A DNA stretch of 64,000 nucleotides from Solicola gregarius (GTDB lineage: Bacteria; Actinomycetota; Actinomycetes; Propionibacteriales; Nocardioidaceae): assembly GCF_025790165.1 (NCBI RefSeq), contig NZ_CP094970.1:2976001-3040000 (forward strand). The letters are read 5' to 3'. Below are positions 1 to 8,554 of this stretch, piece after piece (position 1 is the stretch's first letter; each line of letters opens with the position of its first letter). The position numbers and the translations under genes are program-made. The notes beneath the pieces were generated by a model. That model was given only the letters and a program-made list of their open reading frames with translations, was not told the origin of the DNA and searched no databases.

Positions 1-35
1 GTGGTCACGTGACACTCGCGTCGGTAGGGTGTCGG

Positions 36-47
36 ATTGTCAACAAA
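36..47 (+). promoter_or_regulatory. Near-match GntR operator upstream of symporter
   Basis: ATTGTCAACAAA matches the island-wide palindrome (ATTGTCAACAAT on this strand) at 11 of 12 bases. It lies 62 bases before the symporter start, which suggests the symporter belongs to the same regulon. With one mismatch and only one copy this is weaker than the four perfect sites at 2907, 9349, 12596 and 20409. Confidence 0.5.
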
Positions 48-109
48 ACTACGAACCTTGTACGACGGCCGCGTGAACGCGTCGGTCGACTCGACTGAGG
101 GAGTGGGCG

Positions 110-1492
110 ATGGCCTCCACCGGACCGGACGAAGCGACGGGGAATGCGCAGGAAGACGTGCCCCCGGGCGTCCTCAAGCGCGCCGTTGCCGCCTCTGCGA
201 TGGGCAACGCGACCGAGTGGTTCGACTACGGTGTATACGCCTACGTTGCTACCGAGATCGGCGCCAACTTCTTCCCGGGCGACCATGAGAACCTTGGCGC
301 GTTGCTCGGTTTCGCCGTTTCCTTTGTGTTGCGCCCGATCGGCGGGATCGTCTGGGGTCCGCTCGGCGACAAGCTCGGTCGATCGACCGTGCTCGCGACG
401 ACGATCCTGTTGATGAGCTCCGCGACGTTCTGTGTCGGCCTCGTACCGAGTTACGACACGATCGGTATCTGGGCACCGATCATCCTGATTCTGCTCCGAA
501 TCGTCCAAGGGTTCTCCACCGGCGGCGAGTACGGAGGCGCGGCGACGTTCATGGCGGAGTACTCGCCGGACAAGCGGCGGGGGTTCTGGGGCAGCTTCCT
601 CGAGTTCGGAACCCTTGCGGGGTTCTCGGCAGGATTGATCGTTGTCGGTGGCCTGCGCCTCTGGATCGGCGACGACGCTATGGAGGACTGGGGATGGCGT
701 ATCCCCTTCTTCATCGCTGGTCCGCTCGGAGCGATCGGCCTCTATCTACGGATCAAGATGGAGGACACCCCGGTCTTCCGCGACCTCGAGGAGAAGGGCG
801 AGGTCGAGCACGAGGCAACCGGCGCCCTGAAGGACCTGCTGGCGCAGTACTGGAAGCCGATTCTCCAGCTCTTCGGGCTGGTCATCGCGCTCAACGTCGC
901 GAACTACACATTGCTGGCGTACATGCCGACCTATCTCCCGGACACCATCGGCATGGACAAAGGCAAGGCCGAGTTCATGGTGCTCATCGGGCAACTCTGC
1001 ATGATGCTGGTCATCCCCTTCGCAGGGTCCCTTTCCGACCGGATCGGACGAAAGCCATGCTGGTGGTACTCGCTGGTCGGGCTGTTCGTTCTCGCGCTCC
1101 CGATGTTCTGGCTGATGGCCCAGAACCTGGCACTCGCGATCGTTGGGTTCACGGTGCTGGGTGTCGTGTACGTACTGCAACTCGGCACCATCTCGGCGAC
1201 GTTCCCGGCAATGTTCCCGACGCACGTGCGCTATGCGGGTATGGCGATCTCGTACAACGTCGCGACGGCCGCGTTCGGAGGCACAGCCCCACTGGTGAAT
1301 GAGGCCCTCATCGATGCGACCGGAAACTCCTATATCCCGGCGTTCTACATGATGGGTGCATGTGTCATCGGGATGATCGGGCTGTACTACGTCGTTGAGA
1401 CGAAGGGCGCGTCTCTCCAGGGACGAGGCGTACCCGGGGTCCCGGCGACGCCGCCCGGGCCACTCCCTGGCGACCGCACCGCCGACGCCTGA
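110..1492 (+). CDS. MFS transporter, metabolite:H+ symporter (MHS) family
   Basis: A 460-residue membrane carrier that should move an organic acid or zwitterionic solute inward with protons. The MHS hallmarks are visible: NATEWFDYGVY at residues 33-43 before the first helix, and the loop motif RIVQGFSTGGEYGGA after helix 4, followed by alternating hydrophobic segments consistent with twelve helices. ProP and KgtP belong to this branch, but the substrate cannot be read from sequence. The ATG at 110 is preceded by a purine-rich GAGGGAG. A near-match to the island operator lies at 36-47, so it may import a substrate of the pathway encoded downstream. It converges on the transaminase gene, with a strong hairpin between them. 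Confidence 0.85.
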   Translation: MASTGPDEATGNAQEDVPPGVLKRAVAASAMGNATEWFDYGVYAYVATEIGANFFPGDHENLGALLGFAVSFVLRPIGGIVWGPLGDKLGRSTVLATTILLMSSATFCVGLVPSYDTIGIWAPIILILLRIVQGFSTGGEYGGAATFMAEYSPDKRRGFWGSFLEFGTLAGFSAGLIVVGGLRLWIGDDAMEDWGWRIPFFIAGPLGAIGLYLRIKMEDTPVFRDLEEKGEVEHEATGALKDLLAQYWKPILQLFGLVIALNVANYTLLAYMPTYLPDTIGMDKGKAEFMVLIGQLCMMLVIPFAGSLSDRIGRKPCWWYSLVGLFVLALPMFWLMAQNLALAIVGFTVLGVVYVLQLGTISATFPAMFPTHVRYAGMAISYNVATAAFGGTAPLVNEALIDATGNSYIPAFYMMGACVIGMIGLYYVVETKGASLQGRGVPGVPATPPGPLPGDRTADA

Positions 1493-1511
1493 CCGTCAAG
1501 CAGGCAACAAG

Positions 1512-1541
1512 GAGGGCCCCCGCCGCATGGCGGGGGCCCTC
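1512..1541. terminator. Bidirectional terminator hairpin
   Basis: A perfect 13-bp GC-rich stem (arms 1512-1524 and 1529-1541) with a GCAT loop and a short pyrimidine run after it. It sits between the convergent symporter and transaminase genes, so it can end both transcripts. Confidence 0.85.
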
Positions 1542-1563
1542 TTCTGCTCGTACGAGCGAAGCG

Positions 1564-2817
1564 TCAGCCGACGACGGCGTCGACCGCCTCGCCCCAGAGG
1601 CCGGCGGCCTCGTCGACGTTCGCGGTCTCGACCACGAGCGCCGGGATGAACCGGACGACCTGACCCCAGGCGCCGCAGGTGAGCAGCAGCAGTCCGCGCT
1701 TGGCGGCCTCCTGCTGCGCGGCCGCAGCGGTCGCGCCGTCGGGGTTGCCGTCGGCGTCACGGAACTCGTTGCCGAGCATCAGCCCGAGCCCGCGTACGTC
1801 GGTGATCTGGTCGTGCTTGGCCGCGACCGCGGACAGCGCCGAGCGCAGCTCGTCGCCGCGGTCGGCGGCGTTCTGCACGAGCTTCTCCTCCTCGATCACG
1901 TCGAGGGTGGCGAGGGCGGCGGCGCAGGCGACGGCGTTCGCGCCGTACGTGCCGCCCTGCGAGCCCGGCCACGCCTTCGCCATCAGCTCCGGAGACGCCG
2001 CGATCGCCGACAGGGGGAAACCGGACGCGATGCCCTTGGCCGTGACGAGCACATCGGGCTTGGCGTTGAAGTGGTCGAGGCCCCAGAACTTGCCCGTGCG
2101 GCCCCAGCCGGTCTGCACCTCGTCGAGGACGAGCAGGATGCCGTGCTTGTCGGCGCGCTCGCGCAGGCCGGCGAGGAAGCGCTCGTTGGCAGGTACGTAG
2201 CCGCCCTCGCCGAGGACCGGCTCGACCAGGAACGCCGCGGTGTCCTGCGGCGACGACATGGTCTGCAGGGTGTAGTCGAGCTGCTTGAGCGCGAAGTCGG
2301 TCGCCTCGTCCTGCGTCCAGCCGAAGTGGGTCGGGTCGGGGAACGGCGAGACGTGCACGCCGGACATCAGCGGGCTGAAGCCCGCGCGGAACTTCGTACC
2401 CGACGTCGTGAGCGACGCGGCGGCGACCGTACGCCCGTGGAAGCCGCCATGGAAGACGATGATGTTCGGGCGGCCGGTGGCCTGCCGGGTCAGGCGGAGC
2501 GCGGCTTCGATCGCTTCGGAGCCGGAGTTGGAGAAGAACACCCGCTCGAGCCCGGACGGGAGCACCTCGCTGAGCCGCTCGGTGAGCGTGAGCAGCGGCC
2601 GGTGCATCACCGTGGTGTACTGCGCATGGATCACCTTCGCGACCTGTTCCTGCGCGGCCGCGACGACGCGCGGATGGCAGTGCCCGGTGCTGGTGACTCC
2701 GATACCGGCGGTGAAGTCGAGAAAGCGGCGTCCGTCCTCGTCGAAAAGGTGGACGCCCTCGCCGCGCTCGACGACGACGCCGGTCGCTTGCTTGAGTATC
2801 TGGGACAGTTCGGCCAC
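1564..2817 (-). CDS. Class III aminotransferase (GabT/DoeD-like)
   Basis: A 417-residue PLP enzyme that transfers the omega-amino group of a diamine or gamma-amino acid to a 2-oxo acid. The class III signature is present: LDEVQTGWGRTG around residues 231-242 (Asp232 would bind the pyridine nitrogen) and Lys261 in TAKGIASGFP as the Schiff-base lysine. The GTG at 2817 was chosen because GAGGAG lies about 8 bases upstream and the protein then aligns with the normal N-terminus. It is divergent from an aldehyde dehydrogenase across a perfect GntR operator. In ectoine catabolism this pair would be diaminobutyrate transaminase and aspartate-semialdehyde dehydrogenase. GABA or another omega-amino acid is an alternative substrate. 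Confidence 0.85.
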   Translation of the reverse strand: MAELSQILKQATGVVVERGEGVHLFDEDGRRFLDFTAGIGVTSTGHCHPRVVAAAQEQVAKVIHAQYTTVMHRPLLTLTERLSEVLPSGLERVFFSNSGSEAIEAALRLTRQATGRPNIIVFHGGFHGRTVAAASLTTSGTKFRAGFSPLMSGVHVSPFPDPTHFGWTQDEATDFALKQLDYTLQTMSSPQDTAAFLVEPVLGEGGYVPANERFLAGLRERADKHGILLVLDEVQTGWGRTGKFWGLDHFNAKPDVLVTAKGIASGFPLSAIAASPELMAKAWPGSQGGTYGANAVACAAALATLDVIEEEKLVQNAADRGDELRSALSAVAAKHDQITDVRGLGLMLGNEFRDADGNPDGATAAAAQQEAAKRGLLLLTCGAWGQVVRFIPALVVETANVDEAAGLWGEAVDAVVG

Positions 2818-2906
2818 GGACGCTCCTCTGCTAGGCGGGTCGACGCTGATGCGCGGTGTGCAGTGGTCGATCCCGGTGGTTGGTTGCTGGTCGGGGACGC
2901 TGGTAG

Positions 2907-2918
2907 ATTGTCGACAAT
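2907..2918. promoter_or_regulatory. GntR (FadR-type) operator between transaminase and dehydrogenase
   Basis: ATTGTCGACAAT, a perfect palindrome that extends to 14 bases with flanking G and C. It lies in the 184-base divergent gap, about 90 bases from either start, and so can control both genes. It is the same motif as at 9349, 12596 and 20409, apart from the central C for T. Confidence 0.8.
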
Positions 2919-3001
2919 CAGCGTAACAGGGCTGCGCGCTCGCGGGAATCCCGCGGCCGTAACGTTGCGCCAAGACGCCTCGAACCCCCGGGAGAGTGAC
3001 C

Positions 3002-4489
3002 ATGACCGACAACGACGCCCGCAGCACGACCGCCGGCTCCGCCGAGGCGGTGATCGCATCCGTGCCGAAGCAGCTGTACGTAGGGGGTGAGTGGCGTGCG
3101 GCGCAGGGCGGCGCAACGTTCGACGTACTCGACCCGTCCACGGGTGATGTGCTGTGTGCCGTGGCCGATGCGACGCCGGCCGACGGTCGCGCCGCGCTGG
3201 ACGCCGCCGTCGGAGCGCAGGCGTCGTTCGCCGCGGTCCCGCCGCGCCAGCGCGCCGACATGCTCACCAAGGCGTTCGACCTCCTGCACGAGCGCATCGA
3301 CGACCTCGCCCGGCTGATGACCCTCGAGATGGGCAAGCCTCTTGCCGAGGCGAAGGGTGAGATCGCCTACGCCGCGGAGTTCTTCCGGCATTTCGCCGCG
3401 GAGGCCGTACGTATCGACGGCGGCTACCAGACGGCACCTGCGGGTGGGTCCCGGTTCCTGGTCGCCAAACAGCCGGTCGGCCCGTGCCTGCTGATCACGC
3501 CGTGGAACTTCCCGATGGCGATGGGTACGCGCAAGCTCGGCCCCGCGATCGCGGCCGGTTGTACGTCGGTGATCAAGCCCGCGCACCAGACCCCGTTGTC
3601 GATGCTGGCCCTGGTCGACATCCTCCGCGAGGCCGGCGTACCCGACGGCGTCGTCAACGTCGTGCAGACCAGCGACCCCAACGGCGTGATGGAGCCGCTG
3701 ATCCGCTCCGGTGAGGCCCGCAAGCTGTCGTTCACCGGTTCGACTAAGGTCGGCCGGATCCTGCTCGAGCAGTGCGCCGACAAGGTCCTTCGTACGTCGA
3801 TGGAGCTCGGTGGCAATGCGCCGTTCGTCGTGTTCGAGGACGCCGACCTCGACGAGGCGGTCGAGGGCGCGGTCGCCGCGAAGATGCGCAACATGGGCGA
3901 GGCGTGCACCGCCGCCAACCGGATCTACGTACACGAGAGCGTGATCGAGGAGTTCGGCGACAAGCTTGCGAAGGCGATGGCCGCGATGCCGGTCGGGCGC
4001 GGACTCGACGACGGTACGCGTGTGGGTCCGTTGATCGACGACGCGGCGCTGCGCAAGGTCTCCGAGCTGGTCGAGGACGCCGTTGAGCGGGGCGCGAGCG
4101 TGCTCACCGGTGGCGAGCCCGGGCAGGGCGCCGGATACTTCTACCCGCCGACGGTGCTCACCGGCGTACCCGAGACGGCCACGATGGCGAGCGAGGAGAT
4201 CTTCGGCCCGGTCGCGCCGCTCACGTCGTTCTCCACCGAGGACGAGGCGATCGCGGCCGCCAACAACACCGAGTACGGCCTGGTTTCGTACGTCTACACC
4301 AACGACCTGCGGCGCTCGCTGCGCGTCGCGGAGGCGCTCGAGACCGGCATGGTCGGGCTCAACCAGGGCGTCGTGTCGAACCCCGCAGCGCCGTTCGGCG
4401 GCGTGAAGATGTCGGGTCTCGGCCGCGAGGGCGGGTCGACGGGCATCGACGAGTTCCTCGAGATCAAGTACATCGGCATCACCACCTGA
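3002..4489 (+). CDS. Aldehyde dehydrogenase, succinate/aspartate-semialdehyde type
   Basis: A 495-residue NAD(P)-dependent aldehyde dehydrogenase. The general base Glu268 (in MELGGNAPF) and nucleophile Cys302 (in GEACTAANR) fall exactly at classical family positions, and ITPWNFPMA near residues 165-173 is the cofactor-site motif. GabD-type enzymes oxidise succinate semialdehyde; DoeC of ectoine breakdown belongs to the same group and oxidises aspartate semialdehyde. The ATG at 3002 is preferred over the GTG at 2996 because GGGAG sits 7 bases upstream of it. The divergent transaminase gene would supply its substrate, and the shared operator suggests co-induction. Confidence 0.87.
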   Translation: MTDNDARSTTAGSAEAVIASVPKQLYVGGEWRAAQGGATFDVLDPSTGDVLCAVADATPADGRAALDAAVGAQASFAAVPPRQRADMLTKAFDLLHERIDDLARLMTLEMGKPLAEAKGEIAYAAEFFRHFAAEAVRIDGGYQTAPAGGSRFLVAKQPVGPCLLITPWNFPMAMGTRKLGPAIAAGCTSVIKPAHQTPLSMLALVDILREAGVPDGVVNVVQTSDPNGVMEPLIRSGEARKLSFTGSTKVGRILLEQCADKVLRTSMELGGNAPFVVFEDADLDEAVEGAVAAKMRNMGEACTAANRIYVHESVIEEFGDKLAKAMAAMPVGRGLDDGTRVGPLIDDAALRKVSELVEDAVERGASVLTGGEPGQGAGYFYPPTVLTGVPETATMASEEIFGPVAPLTSFSTEDEAIAAANNTEYGLVSYVYTNDLRRSLRVAEALETGMVGLNQGVVSNPAAPFGGVKMSGLGREGGSTGIDEFLEIKYIGITT

Positions 4490-4498
4490 CCCATCACG

Positions 4499-4590
4499 GT
4501 GAGGAGAGGATTCTGGCCCCGCGAGGAGAGGGTTCGGCCCGCTTTCGGGGCCAGAAGTCTCTCGCGGGAGGGCCAGAATCCTCTCCTCAC
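4499..4590. repeat. Nested inverted repeat after aldehyde dehydrogenase
   Basis: Perfect 20-bp arms at 4499-4518 and 4571-4590, with a second 7-bp pair inside (4519-4525 with 4561-4567) and a GGCCC/GGGCC pair near the centre. The transcript would form a long branched rod. It may end the dehydrogenase mRNA, although there is no T-run. It resembles other long intergenic hairpins in the window in size but not in sequence. Confidence 0.75.
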
Positions 4591-4605
4591 TGTGGGTGGT
4601 GTGGA

Positions 4606-6972
4606 ATGTGCGGCGTGACCGATCTCGACCGCACCGCCCACGACCGGACCAGGCTCCCGCTCGACGTACGCTCTGCGACCCGTGACGCCGCCACCGGCGC
4701 CGCGACGCAGAGCCCGCCGCAGCCGGTCGTCCCGGTACGCCCGCCCGCCGGTGCGCCGAATGTCGTGATCGTGCTGGTCGATGACATGGGCTTCGGCGCG
4801 TCGAGTGCGTACGGCGGGCCGTGTGAGATGCCGACGGCCGAGCGTCTCGCCGGGGGCGGCTTGCGCTACAGCCGCTTCCACGTGACCGCACTGTGCTCGC
4901 CGACCCGGCAGGCCCTGATGACGGGACGCAACCATCACTCGGTCGGCATGGGCGTCACCTCGGAGATGGCGACCCCGCAGGCCGGGTACACCGGCTACCG
5001 GCCGCCGAGCGCCGCGACCATCGCGCAGACCCTGTCCGGCAACGGCTACAGCACGGCTGCGTTCGGCAAGTGGCACCAGACGCCGCCTGCCGAGGTGAAT
5101 CCGTCAGGTCCCTTCACCCGTTGGCCGACGGGCGAGGGGTTCGATGCGTTCTACGGGTTCATGGCATGCGAGATGAACCACTGGTACCCGCAGCTGTACG
5201 ACGGCACCACACCGGTCGAGACCGACCGCACGCCCGAAGACGGCTACCACCTGTCCGAGGACCTCGTCGACCACGCGATCGACTGGGTCAACACCCACCA
5301 GTCGCTCACGCCCGACAAGCCGTTCTTCACCTACCTCGCGTTGGGCGCGACCCATGCGCCGTTCCACGTCGCACCGGAGTGGACACGCAAGTATGCCGGC
5401 CGGTTCGCCGCCGGCTGGGATGCGCAACGCGAGCAGACCCTCGTACGCCAGAAGGAGCTGCGCCTCGTACCCGAGTCCGCCGAGCTCGCGCCATGGGCCG
5501 CCGGCGTACCGCACTGGGACGAGCTCGATGAGGCGGAGCGGCGCGTTGCCGCGCGGTTCATGGAGACGTACGCCGGATTCGCCGAGCACGCCGACGCACA
5601 GGTCGGCCGGTTCGTCGATGCTCTGGAAGGCGTGGGCGTACTCGAAGACACCTTGTTCGTCTACCTCCTGGGCGACAACGGCGCCTCGGGCGAGGGCGGC
5701 ATCGAGGGCACGTTCCGCGAGCACCTGGTGGGTCATGGCCTCGCCGACGACACGGCGTACATGGACGCTCATCTCGACCAGCTCGGCGACCCTTCGACGT
5801 ACCCGATCTACCCGGTCGGCTGGGCGCTAGCGATGAACACGCCGTACCAGTGGACGAAGCAGGTCGCCTCGCACTACGGCGGTACGCGCGACGGGATGAT
5901 CGTGCACTGGGGGAGCGGGATCGAGGCGCGTGGCGAGATCAGACACCAGTGGCACCACGTGATCGACGTACTTCCGACGGTGCTCGACGCGGCGGGAGTT
6001 CCGCAACCGGCGTACGTCAACGGCTTTGCCCAGCAGCCGATCGAGGGCGTCAGCATGCGCTACTCGTTCGACGACCCGAGCGCGCCCGACCGGCGTACGA
6101 CGCAGTACTTCGAGATGGTCGGCAACCGCGGTATCTACCACGAGGGTTGGACTGCGGTGACCCGCCACGGTGTGCCGTGGCAGATGGTGCCCGAGGGCGA
6201 CCGGCCGTTCGACGACGACGTGTGGGAGCTGTACGACACGACGACCGACTGGACGCAGGCGTACGACCTCGCCGCCGACCGCCCCGACAAACTGCGCGAG
6301 CTCCAGGAGCTGTTCGTCGTCGAGGCCGAGCGGTACAACGTGTTCCCGCTTGACGATCGGGTGACCGAACGAGAGAACCCGCAGATCGCCGGGCGCCTCG
6401 ACCTGCACCACGGGCGTACGTCGATCGCCCTGGGTGCTGGCGCTGGTCGACTGTCGGAGGACGCAGCGCCGAACGTCAAGAACCGCTCGCATGCGGTCAT
6501 CGTCGACCTCGAGTGTGGGGACTCGCCCGACGGTGTGCTGGTCGCTCAGGGCGGGCGCTTCGGCGGGTGGTCGCTGTACTGCCGCGGCGGCCTCCTCACG
6601 TACGCGTACAACTGCTACGGCCGCGATCGGACTCTCGTGCGTGCGACCAAGCCGTTGACGTCGGGGCAGCACGAGGTCGCGATGCGGTTCGCGTACGACG
6701 GCGGGCCGCCCGGGAGCGGAGGAGTCGTACGCCTGGAGATCGACGGCGAGGTCGTCGGCGAGGGGCGGGTCGAGCGCACGACCGCGTACTACTTCAGCTT
6801 CGACGAGACGCTCAACGTCGGTGTCGACCGCGGTACGCCGGTTTCCGAGGAGTACGCGCCGGGCACCAACGCGTTCACCGACACGATCCATCGCGTGCGG
6901 TTCGACCTCGACGCCGACGGCGCCGGGCCCACCAACGCCGAGCGCATGCGGACGCGCCTCGCCCACCACTAA
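4606..6972 (+). CDS. Arylsulfatase (type I, formylglycine-dependent)
   Basis: A 788-residue sulfatase that hydrolyses sulfate esters. Cys97 in CSPTR (97-101) is the residue converted to formylglycine. VLVDDMGFG at about 57-65 supplies metal-binding aspartates, and GDNGAS further on fits the second metal site. The last 200 or so residues (from about 590) look like a beta-sandwich domain typical of long AtsA-like arylsulfatases. No signal peptide is evident, so it may be cytoplasmic. ATG 4606 is assumed; a GTG at 4615 is possible and neither has a convincing ribosome site. It ends back-to-back with hepT with no spacer. Its link to the ectoine-type island is unclear, and no GntR site is adjacent. 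Confidence 0.88.
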   Translation: MCGVTDLDRTAHDRTRLPLDVRSATRDAATGAATQSPPQPVVPVRPPAGAPNVVIVLVDDMGFGASSAYGGPCEMPTAERLAGGGLRYSRFHVTALCSPTRQALMTGRNHHSVGMGVTSEMATPQAGYTGYRPPSAATIAQTLSGNGYSTAAFGKWHQTPPAEVNPSGPFTRWPTGEGFDAFYGFMACEMNHWYPQLYDGTTPVETDRTPEDGYHLSEDLVDHAIDWVNTHQSLTPDKPFFTYLALGATHAPFHVAPEWTRKYAGRFAAGWDAQREQTLVRQKELRLVPESAELAPWAAGVPHWDELDEAERRVAARFMETYAGFAEHADAQVGRFVDALEGVGVLEDTLFVYLLGDNGASGEGGIEGTFREHLVGHGLADDTAYMDAHLDQLGDPSTYPIYPVGWALAMNTPYQWTKQVASHYGGTRDGMIVHWGSGIEARGEIRHQWHHVIDVLPTVLDAAGVPQPAYVNGFAQQPIEGVSMRYSFDDPSAPDRRTTQYFEMVGNRGIYHEGWTAVTRHGVPWQMVPEGDRPFDDDVWELYDTTTDWTQAYDLAADRPDKLRELQELFVVEAERYNVFPLDDRVTERENPQIAGRLDLHHGRTSIALGAGAGRLSEDAAPNVKNRSHAVIVDLECGDSPDGVLVAQGGRFGGWSLYCRGGLLTYAYNCYGRDRTLVRATKPLTSGQHEVAMRFAYDGGPPGSGGVVRLEIDGEVVGEGRVERTTAYYFSFDETLNVGVDRGTPVSEEYAPGTNAFTDTIHRVRFDLDADGAGPTNAERMRTRLAHH

Positions 6973-7365
6973 TCACGATGAGTTGAAGGGTTCCTCACGC
7001 CGACCGAGGATGCGCCGAATCTCAGCCACATCGCGCGGAAGGGCATCGGTGAGGGCGCGCCAGACGATGCGGTAGTCGATGAACCCGTACTCGTGTGCAA
7101 CGACATTCCGCATTCGTTTCATCTTCAGCCATTCGACCTCTGGGTTGATTGCGATGAAGTCGGCGTCGAGGCGGGAGACTGCTTCTCCGATCCGGTGCAG
7201 CAATGCCTCGGCGACCAGCTGTGTCTGCCGGTGGTCGTGAAAGTTCTGCTCCCCCAGCGAGATCACGTACGCGTCGATCTCATCGGCGAAGGTGAGCATG
7301 TCGGTGAGAATGCGCTCCGTCCGGTTGTCGGGGTGCGAGCCGGTCGGTGCACCCGAGACGTTCAT
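6973..7365 (-). CDS. hepT: HepT-like ribonuclease toxin (DUF86)
   Basis: A 130-residue HEPN-fold protein. The toxin signature R-x4-H-x-Y is intact (Arg86, His91, Tyr93, in RNVVAHEY), so RNA cleavage is plausible. The start codon overlaps the end of the upstream nucleotidyltransferase gene by 4 bases (ATGA), the usual MNT/HepT arrangement in which the nucleotidyltransferase inactivates HepT by AMPylating the motif tyrosine. It converges directly on the sulfatase gene with no gap. Function is known for the family, not tested for this pair. Confidence 0.85.
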   Translation of the reverse strand: MNVSGAPTGSHPDNRTERILTDMLTFADEIDAYVISLGEQNFHDHRQTQLVAEALLHRIGEAVSRLDADFIAINPEVEWLKMKRMRNVVAHEYGFIDYRIVWRALTDALPRDVAEIRRILGRREEPFNSS

Positions 7366-7793
7366 ACGGCCACGGGTCGGTCGATCTGATCGACGCCGAC
7401 TGCGCCGTCTGAGATGACATCGACGCGGATCCCGAGTATGGCCTCTAGATCCTCGGTGAATCCGATCTGGTCGTACAGGCTCGCCTCGTCGGAGAAGTGG
7501 ACCAAGAGGTCCAGGTCCGACGATGTGGTGTCTGCGCCCGTCGCGGACGACCCGAAGACCCGGACGTTGCTCGCGTGGTGCCGCGCGGCGATGGCCAGGA
7601 TCTGCTCGCGCATCTGTGCGAGCAGCACGGAGGGACGCACTCGAGTTGCTGTCTCGATTCGCGCGAGAGTGGTCGGGCTCGGGGTGAGCCTGCCGGATTC
7701 GTATGCCGAGATATTGGGCTGGGCGATTCCGGTCAGGTCGGCGAGCCGGCGCTGAGACAGGCCAGCACGGAGCCGCAACTGTCGTACGTCCAT
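7362..7793 (-). CDS. HTH-MNT fusion antitoxin (nucleotidyltransferase)
   Basis: A 143-residue protein with an XRE-type helix-turn-helix at residues 1-55 (RLRAGLSQRRLADLTGI region) fused to a minimal nucleotidyltransferase at about 60-143. The catalytic signature GS-x10-DxD is complete (Gly81-Ser82, Asp93, Asp95) and a third acidic residue is present (Asp125 in RVDVISD). It should AMPylate and silence the HepT partner, and its DNA-binding half probably autoregulates the pair. A TATCAT box at 7800-7805 with six bases before the ATG predicts a leaderless mRNA. The fusion of regulator and antitoxin into one chain is the unusual point. Confidence 0.85.
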   Translation of the reverse strand: MDVRQLRLRAGLSQRRLADLTGIAQPNISAYESGRLTPSPTTLARIETATRVRPSVLLAQMREQILAIAARHHASNVRVFGSSATGADTTSSDLDLLVHFSDEASLYDQIGFTEDLEAILGIRVDVISDGAVGVDQIDRPVAV

Positions 7794-7799
7794 GGACCC

Positions 7800-7805
7800 A
7801 TGATA
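7800..7805 (-). promoter_or_regulatory. -10 box of the leaderless toxin-antitoxin promoter
   Basis: On the minus strand, TATCAT (5 of 6 consensus) ends six bases before the ATG at 7793. The predicted transcription start is therefore the first base of the start codon. AT-rich flanking sequence (GATATC, TTTATAT) could hold the autoregulatory site. Confidence 0.55.
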
Positions 7806-7842
7806 TCAGCGTTTATATGGCCAGCTCTAACGCGCGCGCCGC

Positions 7843-8523
7843 TCACTCCTCGCCGCGGGGTACGACGGTCGACAGCCTCTCGACGGCGTCGTCCATGTGC
7901 GCGACGAGCAGCCGGTCGACGAGCGCCGGATCGTCCGCTGCGAAGGCATCGGCGATCGCCTGGTGCTCGGGTACGCGAATGTCCGGTGCGGGGTACGTGC
8001 TGCCGAGCGCGTTGATGCACATGCGGGTCTCGGTCAGCAGCGTGTCGTGCATCCGCGACAGGCGTGGACTATGCGCGCCGGCAACCAGACAGTCGTGGAA
8101 GTCGAGGTCCGATTCGCCAACCTGGTCTGAGCGTTCGCGATCGGAGGCGGCCGACATCCGGTCGGCGATCTTGCGCAGGTCGCCGGCGGTCTTGGTCGGG
8201 TCGTGGTCGAACACCTGCGCCGCCGCGGCCCGCTCGACCGCACTACGCGCGACGTACATATCGCGTACGTCGGCCTCGGTCATCTCGACCACGAACAACC
8301 CGCGGTTGGGGATCGAGACCAGGAGTCCTTCCTGGGTGAGTCGCTGCATCCCTTCGCGCAGCGGACCCCGGCTCACGCCGAGCTCGCGGGCGAGCTCTGC
8401 CTCGCCGAGCTGGGCTCCCGCGGGGAGCTCGCCGCCCCGGATGGCATCGCGCAGCTTGGCTGCGATGATGCTCGGCGTCGATTCGCGTACGACGGGCTCG
8501 AGATGGCGGCGGGTAGACGGCAC
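7843..8523 (-). CDS. GntR-family regulator, FadR/FCD subfamily
   Basis: A 226-residue repressor with a winged helix at about 14-82 (ELARELGVSRGPLREGMQRL) and an FCD ligand-binding domain at about 90-220. FCD metal-site residues are visible: Asp and His in DLDFH, then His in PEHQAI and HMDDAV. Proteins of this class bind short palindromes of the TTGTnnACAA type and release them when a small organic acid binds. It is cotranscribed behind the EutA-like gene (31-base gap, AGGAG before its GTG) and so lies under the operator at 9349, implying autoregulation. It is the obvious candidate to bind all ATTGTYGACAAT sites in the island. Confidence 0.9.
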   Translation of the reverse strand: MPSTRRHLEPVVRESTPSIIAAKLRDAIRGGELPAGAQLGEAELARELGVSRGPLREGMQRLTQEGLLVSIPNRGLFVVEMTEADVRDMYVARSAVERAAAAQVFDHDPTKTAGDLRKIADRMSAASDRERSDQVGESDLDFHDCLVAGAHSPRLSRMHDTLLTETRMCINALGSTYPAPDIRVPEHQAIADAFAADDPALVDRLLVAHMDDAVERLSTVVPRGEE

Positions 8524-8554
8524 GGCGGCTCCTATCGGTTCGACGAATCGGCGG

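Noticed and set aside
2918-4891. Long minus-strand frame over the aldehyde dehydrogenase
   Set aside because: Low-complexity Arg-rich product and a perfect ALDH on the other strand.
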